Source of the DNA: Cherax quadricarinatus
Lineage: Eukaryota; Arthropoda; Malacostraca; Decapoda; Parastacidae
DNA length: 64,000 nucleotides
Assembly (NCBI RefSeq): GCF_038502225.1
Contig: NW_027195522.1
Location: 108,324 to 172,323, forward strand
Direction of reading: 5' to 3'
The notes beneath the pieces were generated by a model. It had not been told where the DNA came from and searched no databases. It was given only the letters and a program-made list of their open reading frames with translations. Positions 12,043-23,568 of this stretch are shown piece by piece. Within the stretch, counting starts at the first letter, position 1; each line of letters opens with the position of its first letter. A program made the translations under genes and the position numbers.

Positions 12043-12052
12043 CAAAAATAAT
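12040..12052. repeat. Target site duplication, right copy
   Basis: GAACAAAAATAAT, identical to 8428-8440. Confidence 0.75.
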
Positions 12053-12084
12053 GTTTTTAATATATCTTTTCAGAGTGACTAAAG

Positions 12085-13019
12085 CAAGTGGTATTTTGAC
12101 TTTGTACGAGTTTCTCTGTCATATTCCATCTCCATGGACTGGTTTTCTACTCATATTCGATTTCCATGGACTCGTTTCCCTGTCATGTATCGTTTCCATG
12201 GAAGGGTTTCCATGTCATAATCCATCTCAATGGACAGGTTTGTCTGTCGCATTCCCTCTCCCTGGGCGGTTTCTGTCAAATTCCCTTGCCCTGTAAGGGT
12301 TTCCTTGTCACATTCCATCCCCGTGGACGGGTTTCCCTGTCATATTCCGTCGTTCTTGACTGGTTTCCTTGTCATATTCCAACTCTCATGACGGGTTTCC
12401 CTGTCATATTCCATCTCCCTGGACGGATTTCCTTCTCATATTCCATCTCCCTGGACAGGTTTCCCTGTCATATTCCATCTCTGTGGAGGGGTTTCCCTGT
12501 CATATTCCATTTCCATGGACGGGTTTCCGTCATATCCCATCGCCCTGGACGGGTTTCTCTGTCATAAGCCATCGTCCGGGACAGGTTTCTCTCTCATATT
12601 TCAACGCCCTGGACGGGTTTCTTTGTCATATTCCATCGCCCTGGACGGGTTTCCCTGTCATATTCCATCGCCCGGGACAGGTTTCTCTGTCAAATTACAT
12701 CGCCCTTGACGGGTTTTCCTATCATATTACTTCTCCCTTAACAACTTTCATGTCACATTCCATCTCACTTAACGGGTTTCCCTGTCTTATTCCATCTCCC
12801 TGGATGGGTTTCCCTCTCATATTCCATCTCCCTGGATAGGGTTCTCTGTCACATTCCTTCCCCTTGGACGGGTTGCCTTGGTATTTTTCATCGCCCTGGA
12901 CGGGTTTCCCAGTCACATTCATTCTCCTTGGACGGGTTTCCCTGTCATATTCCATCTCCCTAGATTGGTTTCCTAGTCATATTACATTTCCCTGGACTGG
13001 TTTCTCTGTCATCGCCCTG
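12085..13019. repeat. 32-bp minisatellite, inverted block C
   Basis: Same 32-bp family as 735-6406 but in the opposite orientation on the plus strand (GGGTTTCCCTGTCATATTCC units). The periodic plus-strand open frames here are by-products of the stop-free unit. Confidence 0.9.
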
Positions 13020-13105
13020 GACTGGGAAACCCGTCCAGGCCGATGGAATATGACAGGGAAACTGGTCAAGGTAATGGAATATGACAGAAAAACCCGTCCA
13101 GAGTG
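13020..13105. repeat. 32-bp minisatellite, orientation switch
   Basis: At about 13020 the array flips back to GGGAAACCCGTCCAGGCCGA orientation for about 2.5 units. The junction is palindromic (CTGGACTGGGAAACCCGTCC). Confidence 0.85.
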
Positions 13106-13572
13106 ACTTTATGCTCACATAACCATGAACGTTATGCTCACATAACCATTGAATTTATGCTCACATTATCATGAACTTCATCCTCACATATCCATGGACT
13201 TTATGCTCACATAACCATGGACTTTATGCTCTCATAACCATGGACTTTATGCTCACATAACCATGGACTTTATGCTCACATAACCATGGACTTTATGCTC
13301 ACATAACCATGGACTTTATGCTCACATAACCATGGACTTTATGCTCACATAACCATGGACTTTATGCTCACATAACCATGGACTTTATGCTCACATAACC
13401 ATGGACTTTATGCTCACATAACCATGGACTTTATGCTCACATAACCATGGACTTTATGCTCACATAACCATGGACTTTATGCTCACATAACCATGGACTT
13501 TATGCTCACATAACCATGGACTTTATGCTCACAAAACCATGGACTTTATGCTCACAAAACCATGGACTTTTG
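13106..13572. repeat. 23-bp tandem repeat
   Basis: About 20 copies of a 23-bp unit (TTATGCTCACATAACCATGG plus ACT). It is nearly perfect in the middle and diverged at the left edge. It directly follows the 32-bp array. Confidence 0.95.
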
Positions 13573-14036
13573 AAATTTTTCTCCACAGTGGGTATTTTAC
13601 AGTGGGACTGTTTATGTTCTCAGGGAAGGGCTGGTCTACAAATATATCACACAGCACTGCTGCTTACATGAAATATTCGTTGAGTTCCTACTACAGTTGA
13701 TTTAGCTTTTTCTCATAGATAATTTATTAAGATTTAATATCAAAGTTTCATTGACTCGCAATGCTTCACAAATGTAATGTATACTAACACAGCAGATATT
13801 AAATAGATTAGATAAATAATAAAAGCAGCCGTGAGCGTTACCTCAACCAGAACTAACCAGGTTCCTACAATAAGCTAGATTTTCTCCTCTACTATTGGTG
13901 ATTTTTATCCCACAAACAATCCACATCTCATCTTCTTCACTTACAACATTTATATTTAAATATGAACTCTTATATTTTCTAAATCAAAATAAAATGTTTT
14001 GTATTCTCAAATCAAATTTTATTTTTCTTGACAATC
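13573..14036. other. No gene seen
   Basis: AT-rich spacer with no supported feature. Confidence 0.5.
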
Positions 14037-14271
14037 CAGTGTTACCAGGGATGACAGTGTTACCAGGGATGACAGTGTTACCAGGGATGACAGTGTTACC
14101 AGGGATGACAGTGTTACCAGGGATGACAGTGTTACCAGGGATGACAGTGTTACCAGGGATGACAGTGTTACCAGGGATGACAGTGTTACCAGGGATGACA
14201 GTGTTACCAGGGATGACAGTGTTACCAGGGATGACAGTGTTACCAGGGATGACAGTGTTACCAGGGATGAG
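14037..14271. repeat. 18-bp tandem repeat
   Basis: Thirteen near-identical copies of GTTACCAGGGATGACAGT. As 18 is a multiple of 3 it creates a repeated MTVLPG peptide frame on the plus strand and a GNTVIP frame on the minus strand. No gene context supports either. Confidence 0.95.
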
Positions 14272-14365
14272 AGTCAGTCGACACGAGACTACCTGTAACA
14301 ACCTGTGTATATTGATGGTGTGGTGGAAGTCTAGTCCTGGTCACTCTAACTTTATTATAGGTAGC

Positions 14366-14452
14366 ACAGAGGGAGGGGAGGAGAAGGGGGTGAGGAGGGA
14401 GGGTGAGGAGGGAGGGGGAGGGGGAGGGGGAGGGGGGGAGGGGGAGATGAAA
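14366..14452. repeat. G/A-rich GAGGG tract
   Basis: Purine tract of GAGGG and GGGGAGG runs. G-quadruplex potential is possible. Confidence 0.8.
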
Positions 14453-14872
14453 ATAAGCGTACATAGTAATAATTATCTGCAGAGAAATAATTTTCAACAA
14501 GAAATGATATTCATTCTCATTACAGAAAACCAATATATTAATTTATATAATCAAAACAATCATATTCGACAGGTAAAAATACATTATCAAATTAAACATA
14601 TCTTTTCTCATAACAACGTAATAACTATAGTTAATCAGAAATCCATAATTCATATCCAGGATTGTAAATTAACGTTATAGAAAAAAAAATAGTACATAGA
14701 GGTAGGTCGACCTCAGGATTTTTGTCAATGTTCAGCTGTGTATTCAGAAATCTGAATAAGAACTCGGGTAATATATAGTTTGAAGTGCTGTTCAGATTTT
14801 TTCGTCTTTCTCAGACCAATAAACAACGTTGATCTACAGCCAGAGTTGTCAGGACGGACTTGGAATATACCA
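14453..14872. other. No gene seen
   Basis: AT-rich spacer. Nothing supported. Confidence 0.5.
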
Positions 14873-15152
14873 TTTGGTCCAGTTGGTCACTGCTGCCACC
14901 ATGGTCCAGTTGACCACTGCTGCCACCATGGTCCAGTTGGTTACTGCTGCCACCATGGTCCAGTTGGCCACTGCTGCCACCATGGTCCAGTTGACCACTG
15001 CTGCCACCATGGTCCAGTTGGCCACTGCTGCCACCATGGTCCAGTTGGCCACTGCTGCCACCATGGTCCAGTTGGCCACTTCTGCCACCATGGTCCAGTT
15101 GGCCACTGCTGCCACCATGGTCCAGTTGGCCACTGCTGCCACCATGGTCCAA
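14873..15152. repeat. 27-bp tandem repeat
   Basis: About ten copies of a 27-bp unit (CCACCATGGTCCAGTTGGCC plus ACTGCTG). Both strands are open in several frames because 27 is a multiple of 3 and the unit lacks stops. Confidence 0.95.
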
Positions 15153-16110
15153 CAGCTACACATTAACTATGGCCTAGAGAGAGACCAACAATCAATGGGC
15201 TGAAAAATAAATTATAATTAAAACTGAGTCAGTCTATAAATATTAAAGTTAAGCAACAACGACGACTGATGTTGTCGTTCTTTTGTGCTCTTCTTCTTCC
15301 TTAATTCCAATTAATTTTTTTACATTTTTGTCTCTAGTCAGTCATCTAATTTCATATACTAGAATAACTGGTAAGCATATTCAAGGTGGAGACTCGCAAG
15401 AGCATTGTGCAGATCAGCCGGGCTGTGGTTCCTACGTTGGACCACGTGCTGCCAGCAGTAACAGCCTCGTTGATCAGGCCCTGATCCACTAAGCTGCGGG
15501 GGAGTTGATCCCCAGAATGCCCTCCAGGTAATGTAACTGGCAAACAATAAAGATAAGTTGAGGAGCAACACACAATGAAACACTAGATATATTTATTTTC
15601 AGTATTATTCTTGTGTGCGCTATTAATATTTTTCTGTTGTTTAATGGTGAAAACTAGACGGTAGGAAGTGAGCTTCCTGTTGATGACTCAGACACTTGTG
15701 TAAAGTGTGAGTGTGTTGTAGACTGGAGGGACTCACCTACCAAGATTGACACAATGATCATCTCATAACTGCTTCTTCCGTCTTCAGTGTTATATTTGAC
15801 TGTATTCTGCCGAAGAAGCCTGCCGTGCAGGTGATACCTTTCGCCAAATAAGATAACCAAGTGTTTCAGATGAGGAGTCTTATTCATCAGTTTGTTGATA
15901 ATGGATACCATAAATTACATGATAATGCATCTTGTTAGTTTGCTGCTCGTAGCAAGTATGCTTAGTATATTTTAGGTATTTTGATAAGTATATTACAGCT
16001 ACTTTCGAGACCTAGTTTAAGGTATTTCCGTTCAATTATAACTGTACGTGCGTTTACATATAACTTATACTCAGAATTTTTGTACGTGAATGGTATACAA
16101 CACGGACAAG
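15153..16110. other. Mostly featureless, with a dispersed-repeat fragment at 15385-15540
   Basis: No gene is supported. The stretch 15385-15540 ends with GTTGATCAGGCCCTGATCCA and, further on, GTTGATCCCCAGAATGCCCT before CCAGGTAA. It resembles a diverged version of the SINE tail seen at 57130-57195 (GGCGTTGACCCCCGGAACTC then CTCCAGGTAA). Confidence 0.4.
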
Positions 16111-16856
16111 ATGAAAATTATACACACACATGTAACATCTGGCTATCTTTAATGTAGATGTTTCGCCATCCAGTGGATTTATCAATACAAATTCTAGGAC
16201 ATAATTTGAAGACAGTAGAACTATATACAAAACATGAGGTAATCAGTCCCTCATCGTTGGAGTTGGTGTGAGGAGCACCGTAGTTGTGAAGACTCTGGAA
16301 CACAGGCAAGAAGGCTGGCGCGTATTTACTAGAGTCAAGTGAAAAGGGGACGGGTAGCAGACTTGTCAGACACTGCAACATTATCGAATCTTCGTTCAGA
16401 GGGCTTCTCCGCAACCCTCTTCACTTCTACTAACCCGTCCCTTGGGTACGACCGACTTCCACTGGGGAATCCCGCCTGTCTGTGACAATGCCTTCGTCTG
16501 CTACCCGTCCTCTTTTCACCCCAGGTAGATCTGTTTGACTTGAAAAAGCCCACTGTGTGGGCGAAACGGTGTCAATAAAGGATCACATTATACTGCATAT
16601 GTGTTTATATTTCCATCCGTCCTCTTTTCACCTGACGCCATTATATAAGCGCCAACCTTCTTGCCTGTGCTCCAGATTTTTCACGACTACGGTGCTCCTT
16701 ACACCAACTTCAAGGATGAGGGACTGATTACCTCATGTTTTGTATATAGTTCTACTGTCTTCAAATTATGTCCTAGAATTTGTATTGATAAAGCCACTGG
16801 ATGACGAAACGTCTACATTAAAGATACCCAGATGTTGCATATGTGTCTAATTTTCA
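16111..16856. mobile_element. Penelope-type terminal repeats in inverted arrangement
   Basis: The left arm (16111 to about 16365, minus sense) and right arm (about 16615-16856, plus sense) are inverted copies of one about 250-bp sequence. Each ends in a hammerhead-like motif (16150-16186 minus and 16781-16823 plus) reading TTGATAA, a short stem-loop, GAAAC and ACGTC, then TACA. The centre (16366-16614) holds a second, related motif at 16535-16580 (TTGAAAA, a GCCCAC/GTGGGC stem, then GAAACG) flanked by the complementary TTGAC and GTCAA. No RT or endonuclease is encoded. The box departs from the active CTGATGA consensus, so these copies are probably relics. Confidence 0.6.
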
Positions 16857-17377
16857 TAATGTCTGAGTCCAGAATGAATTAACTCACCCACATCGTTCTT
16901 AAACTCTTAATTTTATGGCTGCTGCGACTACCTGACGAAGCCTTTCCGATTTTTGTGTCATCTGTAATCTATGAATTTGTTTTCATATGAGCCCCATTTC
17001 AATATTATAAATGTATATTATGATATAAATGGATAAATGACAAATTCCGAGGAATCCACTCGTCATGTTTCATGTTAATATTCGATATTACTCACTTCAT
17101 AGTGTCAGTGAACCTGTCAATGTTTTACACTTAAAGATCATTACTTATATCATAAGATTTATGCGTATCTCAAAATTTAATATATTACCAGCACAGGTAC
17201 TGTTTAACAGGATATTACTCACTTCTAGTTGTACCTAACACGTTTAAGATATCAGGCCTGTTGCTTGAACGCAGTTAATACTGTAATTAAAGGATTCAGG
17301 AATAAGGTATACACCAATTGTTAGCTTTTGAACTTTTTTTTACAATCATGTGCAATTTGTACACTTTATACATTGTG
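16857..17377. other. No gene seen
   Basis: AT-rich spacer with no supported feature. Confidence 0.5.
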
Positions 17378-17482
17378 TATGATATACAGTGTACACACTA
17401 TACAGTGTACACTCTATACAGTGTACACTATACAGTGTACACTCTATACAGTGTACACTATACAGTGTACACTCTATACAGT
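17378..17482. repeat. Palindromic TACAGTGTACAC short tandem repeat
   Basis: Alternating CTATACAGTGTACA and CTCTATACAGTGTACA subunits, about 30 bp per pair, several copies. GTGTACAC is self-complementary, so the array can form cruciforms. Confidence 0.85.
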
Positions 17483-18084
17483 AGATTTAACAAATACCAA
17501 AATACCTATGAGTTGTGGTAAAGACAGATCGTAAGTATATAATCCCTCACAAGCTACAGCTTTCAGATATCTATACAGAGGACAGCCTGAGGCTTGAACT
17601 GTAGGTCCAGAACGGTCCCTTGATACAAGGTAGCCTACCCTGGTGCACCCCTCCTCACCCTGACCAGCTGGCCTGCAGTACAGCTGGCAGTTAATCCACA
17701 GATGAATGGTTCTCTCACCCATACATTCCATACACTACCAAATCTAACCTGTTTTATAACGGTATGTAGGATTATGGATACATGTGATGCACATGAAATA
17801 TAATAACGTCCGCTGCATATGCTACAGTAAAGCAGTCACTGATATACACACTACCATTATTACATATACTGTGAGATTTATGATTTGTCTCTCTGATGCA
17901 TGAGTTGAATATTATGTGCACCAGATGTCCAATTTGGTATCCAGAAATATGGAAAAATAATTTATGGCAATGCTGGAGAAAACGATATAAAGAAGCTAGA
18001 AGTGAGAAGATAATAAATAAATTTAAACAACCTATTGCAATAACTCAAACAGAAACGAAAAACTTTTCATCAGTGATTCTGGCG
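17483..18084. other. No convincing gene
   Basis: A 75-codon frame at 17896-18123 (starting MHELNIMCTRCPIWYPE, lysine/arginine-rich middle) runs into the next repeat. It has no recognised domain and is left unassigned. Confidence 0.4.
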
Positions 18085-18265
18085 AGGATGAGAGTGAGGC
18101 AGGATGAGAGTGAGGCAGGATGAGAGTGAGGCAGGATGAGAGTGAGGCAGGATGAGAGGCAGGATGAGAGTGAGGCAGGATGAGAGTGAGGCAGGATGAC
18201 AGTGAGGCAGGATGAGAGTGAGGCAGGATGAGAGTGAGGCAGGATGAGAGTGTGGAAGGATGATA
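18085..18265. repeat. 16-bp tandem repeat
   Basis: About eleven copies of GATGAGAGTGAGGCAG with one shortened unit. Confidence 0.95.
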
Positions 18266-18454
18266 GTGAGGCACTAACACTTCCTTAAAGCAACAGCTGC
18301 TTTGATATCAAGTACTCTTGATATGAGGAACTGGAACTACCCTCTCCATTTTCGGATTAAATGTAATAGCCTCCCATTCCTCTCGAACTAAGTGACTCTT
18401 ACAATTTCGGCCTGAATAAATGTTATTACAGATGACGAATATTTAGATGATATG

Positions 18455-18813
18455 AAGAACTGGTCTTGTGTGTTATTGTACTGTACTGGTCTTGTGTGTT
18501 ACTGTACTGTATTGGTCTTTTGTGCCATTGTACTGTACAGGTCTTCTGTGTTATTCTACTGTATTGGCATTCTGTGTTATTGTGCTCTACTGGTCTTCTG
18601 AATTATTGTGCTGTACTTGTCCTCAGTGTTAATGTACTGTAATGTACTGTCTTCTGTGTATTGTTCAGTACTGGTCTTCTGTGTTATTGTACTGTACTGG
18701 TCTTCTGTGTTATTGTACTGTACTGGTCTTCTGTGTTATTGTACTGTACTGGTCTTCTGTGTTATTGTACTGTACTGGTCTTCCGTGTTACTGTAATGTA
18801 CTGATCTGTGTTA
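18455..18813. repeat. 26-bp minisatellite, block 1
   Basis: Diverged, then homogeneous copies of a 26-bp unit (TGTGTTATTGTACTGTACTG plus GTCTTC). This is the left edge of an array that continues, with interruptions, to 33009. Confidence 0.95.
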
Positions 18814-19086
18814 TTGAACAGAGAAACAGGGTCACAATTTGAAGTTGAAGACTCAGACGAGTCAGAGGAATATTAGGAAGTACTTCTTCAGTCACAGAGT
18901 CGTCAGGAAGTGAAATAGCCTAGCAAGTGATGTAGTGGAGGGAGGAACCATACATAGCATTAAGACGAGGCATGACAAGGCTCAGGAAGCAGAGAGAGGA
19001 CCTAGTAGCGATCAGTGAAGAGGCGGGGCCTGGAGCTGAGTCTCGACCCCTGCAACCACAGTTAGGTGAGTACAGTTAGGTGAGAA
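18814..19086 (+). mobile_element. CR1-like family A, 5'-truncated 3' end
   Basis: The decayed translation matches the C-terminal end of the CR1-like ORF2 at 49610-52501 (WKLKTQ, then YFFSHRVVR and HSFK-like segments), with several stops. The 3' untranslated region follows (GAGGCGGGGCCTGGAGCTGA, CGACCCCTGCAACCACA) and two copies of the terminal CAGTTAGGTGAG repeat. It lies inside the 26-bp array, which resumes at once. ATTG at both edges may be a short target duplication but cannot be separated from the array repeat. Confidence 0.75.
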
Positions 19087-19730
19087 TTGTACTGGTCTTC
19101 TGTGTTATTGTACTGTATTGGCCTTCTATGTTATTGTACTGTACAGGTTTTCTGTGTTACTGTGCAGTCATTGCACTGTACTGGCTATTTGTGTTATTGT
19201 AATGTACAGGTCTTCTGTGTTATTGTACTGTGCTAGCATGCTATGTTATTGTATTCTACTGGTCTTCTGCGTTGTGGTGCTGTACTGGTCCTGTGTTAAT
19301 TTACTGTACCAGTTTCTGTGTATTGTTCTGTATTGGTCTTCTGTGGTGTTGTTCTGTATTGGTCTTCTGTATTACTGTACTGTACTAGTCTTCTGTCTTA
19401 TCGTAATGTACTGGTCTTCTGAGTATTGTATTCTACTGGTTTTCTGAGTTTTTGTGTTGTACTGGTCCTCTGTGTTAATGTACTGTACTGGTCTTCTGCG
19501 TTGTTGCTGTGTACTGGTCTTCTGTGTTACAGTACTGTACTGGTCTTCTGTGCTATTGTTCTGTACTTGTCGTCTGTGTTATTGTACTATACTGGTCGTC
19601 TGTGTTATTGTACTGTACTGGTCATCTGTGTTATTGTACTGTACTGGTCATCTGTGTTATTGTACTGTACTGGTCATCTGTGTTATTGTACTGTACTGGT
19701 CATCTGTGTTATTGTACTGTACTGGTTATT
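19087..19730. repeat. 26-bp minisatellite, block 2
   Basis: Continuation of the array. Variants with GGTCATCTG and GGTCGTCTG dominate near the right edge. Confidence 0.95.
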
Positions 19731-21446
19731 GCGACCCCTGAATGGGTCACAATGTATATAATGTATATTACGTGTTCATATAATTTTATATTGCTTATAT
19801 CTGCAATATTAGTTAAATCGTAAACATATTGCTTTATATTATTATTTGACTTAGTTATATTATTAGGTAGGATGTAACATTTATATATTATTCAGTGCTC
19901 ATAGTTCGAGTGTTAAGTAGCTGACAGCATTGTATAACTACTGTAGTTTTCACTTCGCTTGTTTCACTGCCGGCTTCTGAGTTGCTGGGCAGCAGCAGTT
20001 CACGGAGAGTCACGTGACCAAGGGGGAATGATCACACCTCACCAGGAGTGAGAGTCTGCCTGGCCTCAGCTAAGGATTGTCTGTTTGACACTGCTTCTAA
20101 CAAGAGGTCCCTCTACTGCTCTCCTTTGTGGGCCCTTGTTGGAAGATTGTCTCTGTCGCTTTCTTGTTGTTGTTGATTCTGTGTAACACTGTTCAGAGAA
20201 CATAGCCTAGACTTAGTGATTTTCGACGTTGTACTGAGGTTGTGTGTAGCATAGACACTCTGAGAAACTCAGGTCCTGATCTGTAGCTTCTGACCTAATT
20301 TGTACTGGTATCTGTGTACTGTCACAGTCGGGGATTTTCTAATGCTGAACTTAGATTCAGTAGTATGGGAGTTTTGTGACTCTTTTTGGAGGATCTGCAG
20401 ATGGTCCCTACTTAGTGTCATTATATTATCTCCTTGTTCCTGATTCTGTGTCGCTGCTGCTTTTTATATTGTTGTTCGGCTTATCAGTCGTTTTATTGTT
20501 CAAGCAAGCTGTTCTGATTACCAGGTTGGTCAAGAAGTTAGTTTATGTGAGGACTTTTAGTCAGTCACTGGTTAAGTCTAGTCGAGTCTAGAGACATAGC
20601 GAACTACATAGAGCACTTACACACATACACACAAACTTGTATATATTTGTATTATGTTATTATTACAACCCAGGAGTCCAAATGGCCTGTTATCCTGGGT
20701 GTAAATGGAGCAAAATAAACAGCAGAAAAACTTTTGACTTGTATTATCCTTCACCAATTTAGAACAGAAGTATGTACACTAGGTATTAGTGTACTCCACG
20801 GTAAGCAAGGCAGAATAGAAGCCACTAGAGAGCAGACCGTGCTTCAACCAGCTCTAGAATGGGAATGACAAGGGCAGACAGGAGAGTGGTACCCACATAA
20901 CCTCTGCGATTGCCAAAACCATCTTCTAATTGGCTGGAACCTGGGTACTGGTTGAACGACTGGGCCCCATCGCCAACCCTTAGTTCCCTGGTTCGCTGGT
21001 TGGGGGAGATAGCCTGTAAATGAGGGTGTGTACATGCGCCGAATAAAGGTTACGTACTCCTTGCATGCCACAGTTATTAAATGCTAACAATGTAACAGAC
21101 GGTACTTAAAAGCAATAAAGATGTGATATGTGCCTTCAGCACAATACTACTGTACACGAGAGAAGTGTAGGAACTTGTATTCTAAATTATATTAAATTGA
21201 TTAATATACTTTGATAATATACGCCAAGACAACTTTATTGTTATTAATAAACTTATTAAATTTTAATTTCTTTAGTCAGTAGCCTACCAGTTGTAATCCT
21301 GAAGCACTATTGAATCTCACTAAATTCTAATGGATAACTGGACCAAGATACTGATTACTTGCTACAAAAACCCAGTAACAGGCTGAATGCTAGAAAGGCA
21401 GTCCTTTCTAGTATTCACTGGAGGTCTCTATGCTTATTAGATATCG
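19731..21446. other. Unidentified 1.7-kb block interrupting the 26-bp array
   Basis: It begins near GCGACCCCTGAATGGGTCAC and ends near 21446, where the array resumes. It has no RT, transposase or other domain. Near 20670-20700 there is a TCCTGGG/CCCAGGA hairpin followed by AATAAA at about 20715. A second promoter- or LTR-like stretch at about 20800-21060 has a CTAATTGGCT (inverted CCAAT-like) element and GAATAAAGG. One or two solo LTRs are possible, but no TG...CA ends with target duplication could be matched. Confidence 0.35.
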
Positions 21447-22672
21447 CGTTTTTTGTAGCACTGGTCTTCTGTGTTATTGTAATGGTCTGGTCTTGTGTGT
21501 TATTGTACTGTACTGGACTTCTGTGTTATTGTACTGTACTGGTCTTCTGTGTTATTGTACTGTACTGGTCTTCTGTGTTATTGTAATATGCTGTTCTTCT
21601 GTGTTATTGTAATATGCTGGTCTTCTGTCTTACTGTGCTGTACTGGTCATCTGTGCTATTGCACTGTACAGGTCTTTTGTGTTCTTGTTCTGTACTGGCA
21701 TTCTATGTGATTGTACTCTACTGGTTTTCTGTGTTATGGTGCTGTACTGGTCCTCTGTGTTAATGTACTGTACCGGTTTTCTATGCATTATTCTGTAATG
21801 GTCTCCCGTGTTATTGTTCTGTACTAGTCTTCTGTGTTATTGTAATGTTCTGGTCTCCTGTCTTATTGTACTCTACTGGTTTTCTGCGTATTCTTCTGAA
21901 CTCGTCTTCTGTGTTATTCTTTTCTACTGGTCTTCTGTTTCACTGTACTGCACTGGTGTTCTGTGTTATTTCAATGTACTGGTCTTCCGTGTTAATGTTC
22001 TCTACTGGTAGTCTGTGTTATTGTACCGTACTGGTCCTCGGTGTTATTGTACTGTACTGGTCTTCTGAAATTTGAACTGTACTGGCTGTGTTTTTGTATT
22101 GTGCTGGTCCTCTGTGTTATTGTACTGCAATGTACTGATATTGTGGGCACTGTACAGTAATGGTCTTCTGTGCTAGTGTACTGTGCTGGTCTTTATGTTA
22201 CTATACCGAACTGGTCTTCTGTGTTAATGTACTGTACTTGTATTCTGTGTATTGTTCTTTACTGGTCTTCTGTGTTGTTCTGCACTGGTATTCTGTGTTA
22301 CTGTACTGTACTGGTATTGTGTGCATTGTACAGTATTGGTCTTGCTTGTTATTGTACTGTACCGGTCTTCGGCGTTACTGTACTGTATGGTCTTCTCTAT
22401 TATTGTACTGTACTTGTATTCTCTGTTATTGTACTGTACTGGTCTTTTGTATTATTGTATTTTACTGGTGTTCTGTGTCACTGTACATTACTCGTCTTCC
22501 GTGTTACTGTACTGTACTGATCTGTGTTATTGTACTGAATTAATCTTCTTTGTTATAGTTCTGTACTGGTTTTCTGTGTTATTATGCTGTACAGGTCTTC
22601 TGAGTTAAGGTGCTGTACTGTATTATTTTACTGTACCTGTCTTCTGTGTATTGTTCTGTATTGGTCTTCTAA
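21447..22672. repeat. 26-bp minisatellite, block 3
   Basis: Mostly diverged units of the same 26-bp family, with homogeneous copies near 21500-21600. Confidence 0.9.
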
Positions 22673-22820
22673 CATAAGAACATAAGAAAGGAGGAACACT
22701 GCAGGAGGCCTGCTGGCCCATACTAGGCAGGTCCTTTACAATTCATCCCACTAACAAAACATTTGCCCAACCCAATTTTCAATGCCACCCAAGAAATAAG
22801 CTCTGGTGTGAAAGTCCCAC

Positions 22821-23459
22821 TCAAATCCAACCCCTCCCACTCATGTACTTATCCAACCTAGATTTGAAACTACCCAAAGTCCTAGCCTCAATAACCCAAC
22901 TAGGTAGACTGTTCCACTCATCAACTACCCTATTTCCAAACCAATACTTTCCTATGTCCTTTCTAAATCTAAACTTATCTAATTTAAATCCATTACTGCG
23001 GGTTCTCTCTTGGAGAGACATCCTCAAGACCTTATTAATATCCCCTTTATTAATATCTATCTTCCACTTATACACTTCGATCAGGTCTCCCCTCATTCTT
23101 CGTCTAACAAGTGAATGTAACTTAAGAGTCTTCAATCTTTCTTCATAAGGAAGATTTCTAATGCTATGTATTAATTTAGTCATCCTACGCTGAATGTTTT
23201 CTAACGAATTTATGTCCATTTTGTAATACGGAGACCAGAACGGCGCTGCATAATCTAGGTGAGGCCTTACTAATGATGTATAAAGCTGCAGTATGACCTC
23301 TGGACTTCTGTTGCTTACACTTCTTGATATAAATCCCAGTAATCTATTCGCCTTATTACGTACGCTTAGGCATTGCTGTCTTGGTTTAAGGTTGCTTCTC
23401 ACCATAACCCCCAAGTCCTTTTCGCAATCTGTATGGCTAAGTTCTACATCATTTAACTT
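22821..23459 (-). pseudogene. CR1-like RT C-terminal region, family B copy 1
   Basis: An uninterrupted frame encodes the end of a CR1-like ORF2. It carries KANRLLGFISRSVSNRS, LYTSLVRPHLDYAAPFWSPY, the conserved Y-E-ERL...LSL.RR..RGD segment (here YEERLKTLKLHSLVRRRMRG), then FGNRVVDEWNSLP and a C-terminus at 22821 (SGRGWI). This region follows the RT palm. The upstream part, with the catalytic FADD box and endonuclease, is absent because of 5' truncation. The remaining codons upstream lie beyond the Penelope insertion, at 25077-25160. Compared with copy 2 (37529-39768) it keeps the 3' end that copy 2 lacks. The copy is dead through truncation and the inserted element, although this frame itself is clean. 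Confidence 0.8.
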
Positions 23460-23527
23460 GTAATAAAGTTGGTAGAATTACCGACAATATGTAAAGTAAA
23501 AGGACACAAGTGCAACTAATGTGACAT

Positions 23528-23568
23528 TTATTGTAGCAACGTTTCGCTCTCCAGGAGCTTTATCAAGC
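23528..23568 (-). ncRNA. Hammerhead-like motif, degenerate (Penelope, left arm)
   Basis: It reads TTGATAA, one extra A, a GCTC/GAGC-type stem-loop, then GAAACGTT and GCTA, which can pair with the UGGC-type sequence before the box. Two core positions differ from CTGATGA, so activity is doubtful. Confidence 0.45.

Larger units (their letters stand above)
8428..12052 (-). mobile_element. RTE-like non-LTR retrotransposon with inverted 5' half
   Basis: One insertion in two opposed pieces. On the minus strand, 10637 down to 8441 holds the linker, the reverse transcriptase and a 3' end with a short AT-rich tail. On the plus strand, 10638 to about 12042 holds the 5' untranslated region and the AP-type endonuclease. 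Both pieces break at the same place in the element, the codons for YR(K) in TACAGGAA, so together they make one complete element. The direct repeat GAACAAAAATAAT flanks the whole (8428-8440 and 12040-12052). This is the structure expected from twin priming during target-primed reverse transcription. Several stops and a frameshift make it inactive. Confidence 0.8.

Noticed and set aside
20376..20591. 71-codon hydrophobic frame as a small membrane protein
   Set aside because: It lies in the unidentified interruption block without recognisable family or gene context, and short frames of this size are expected by chance.
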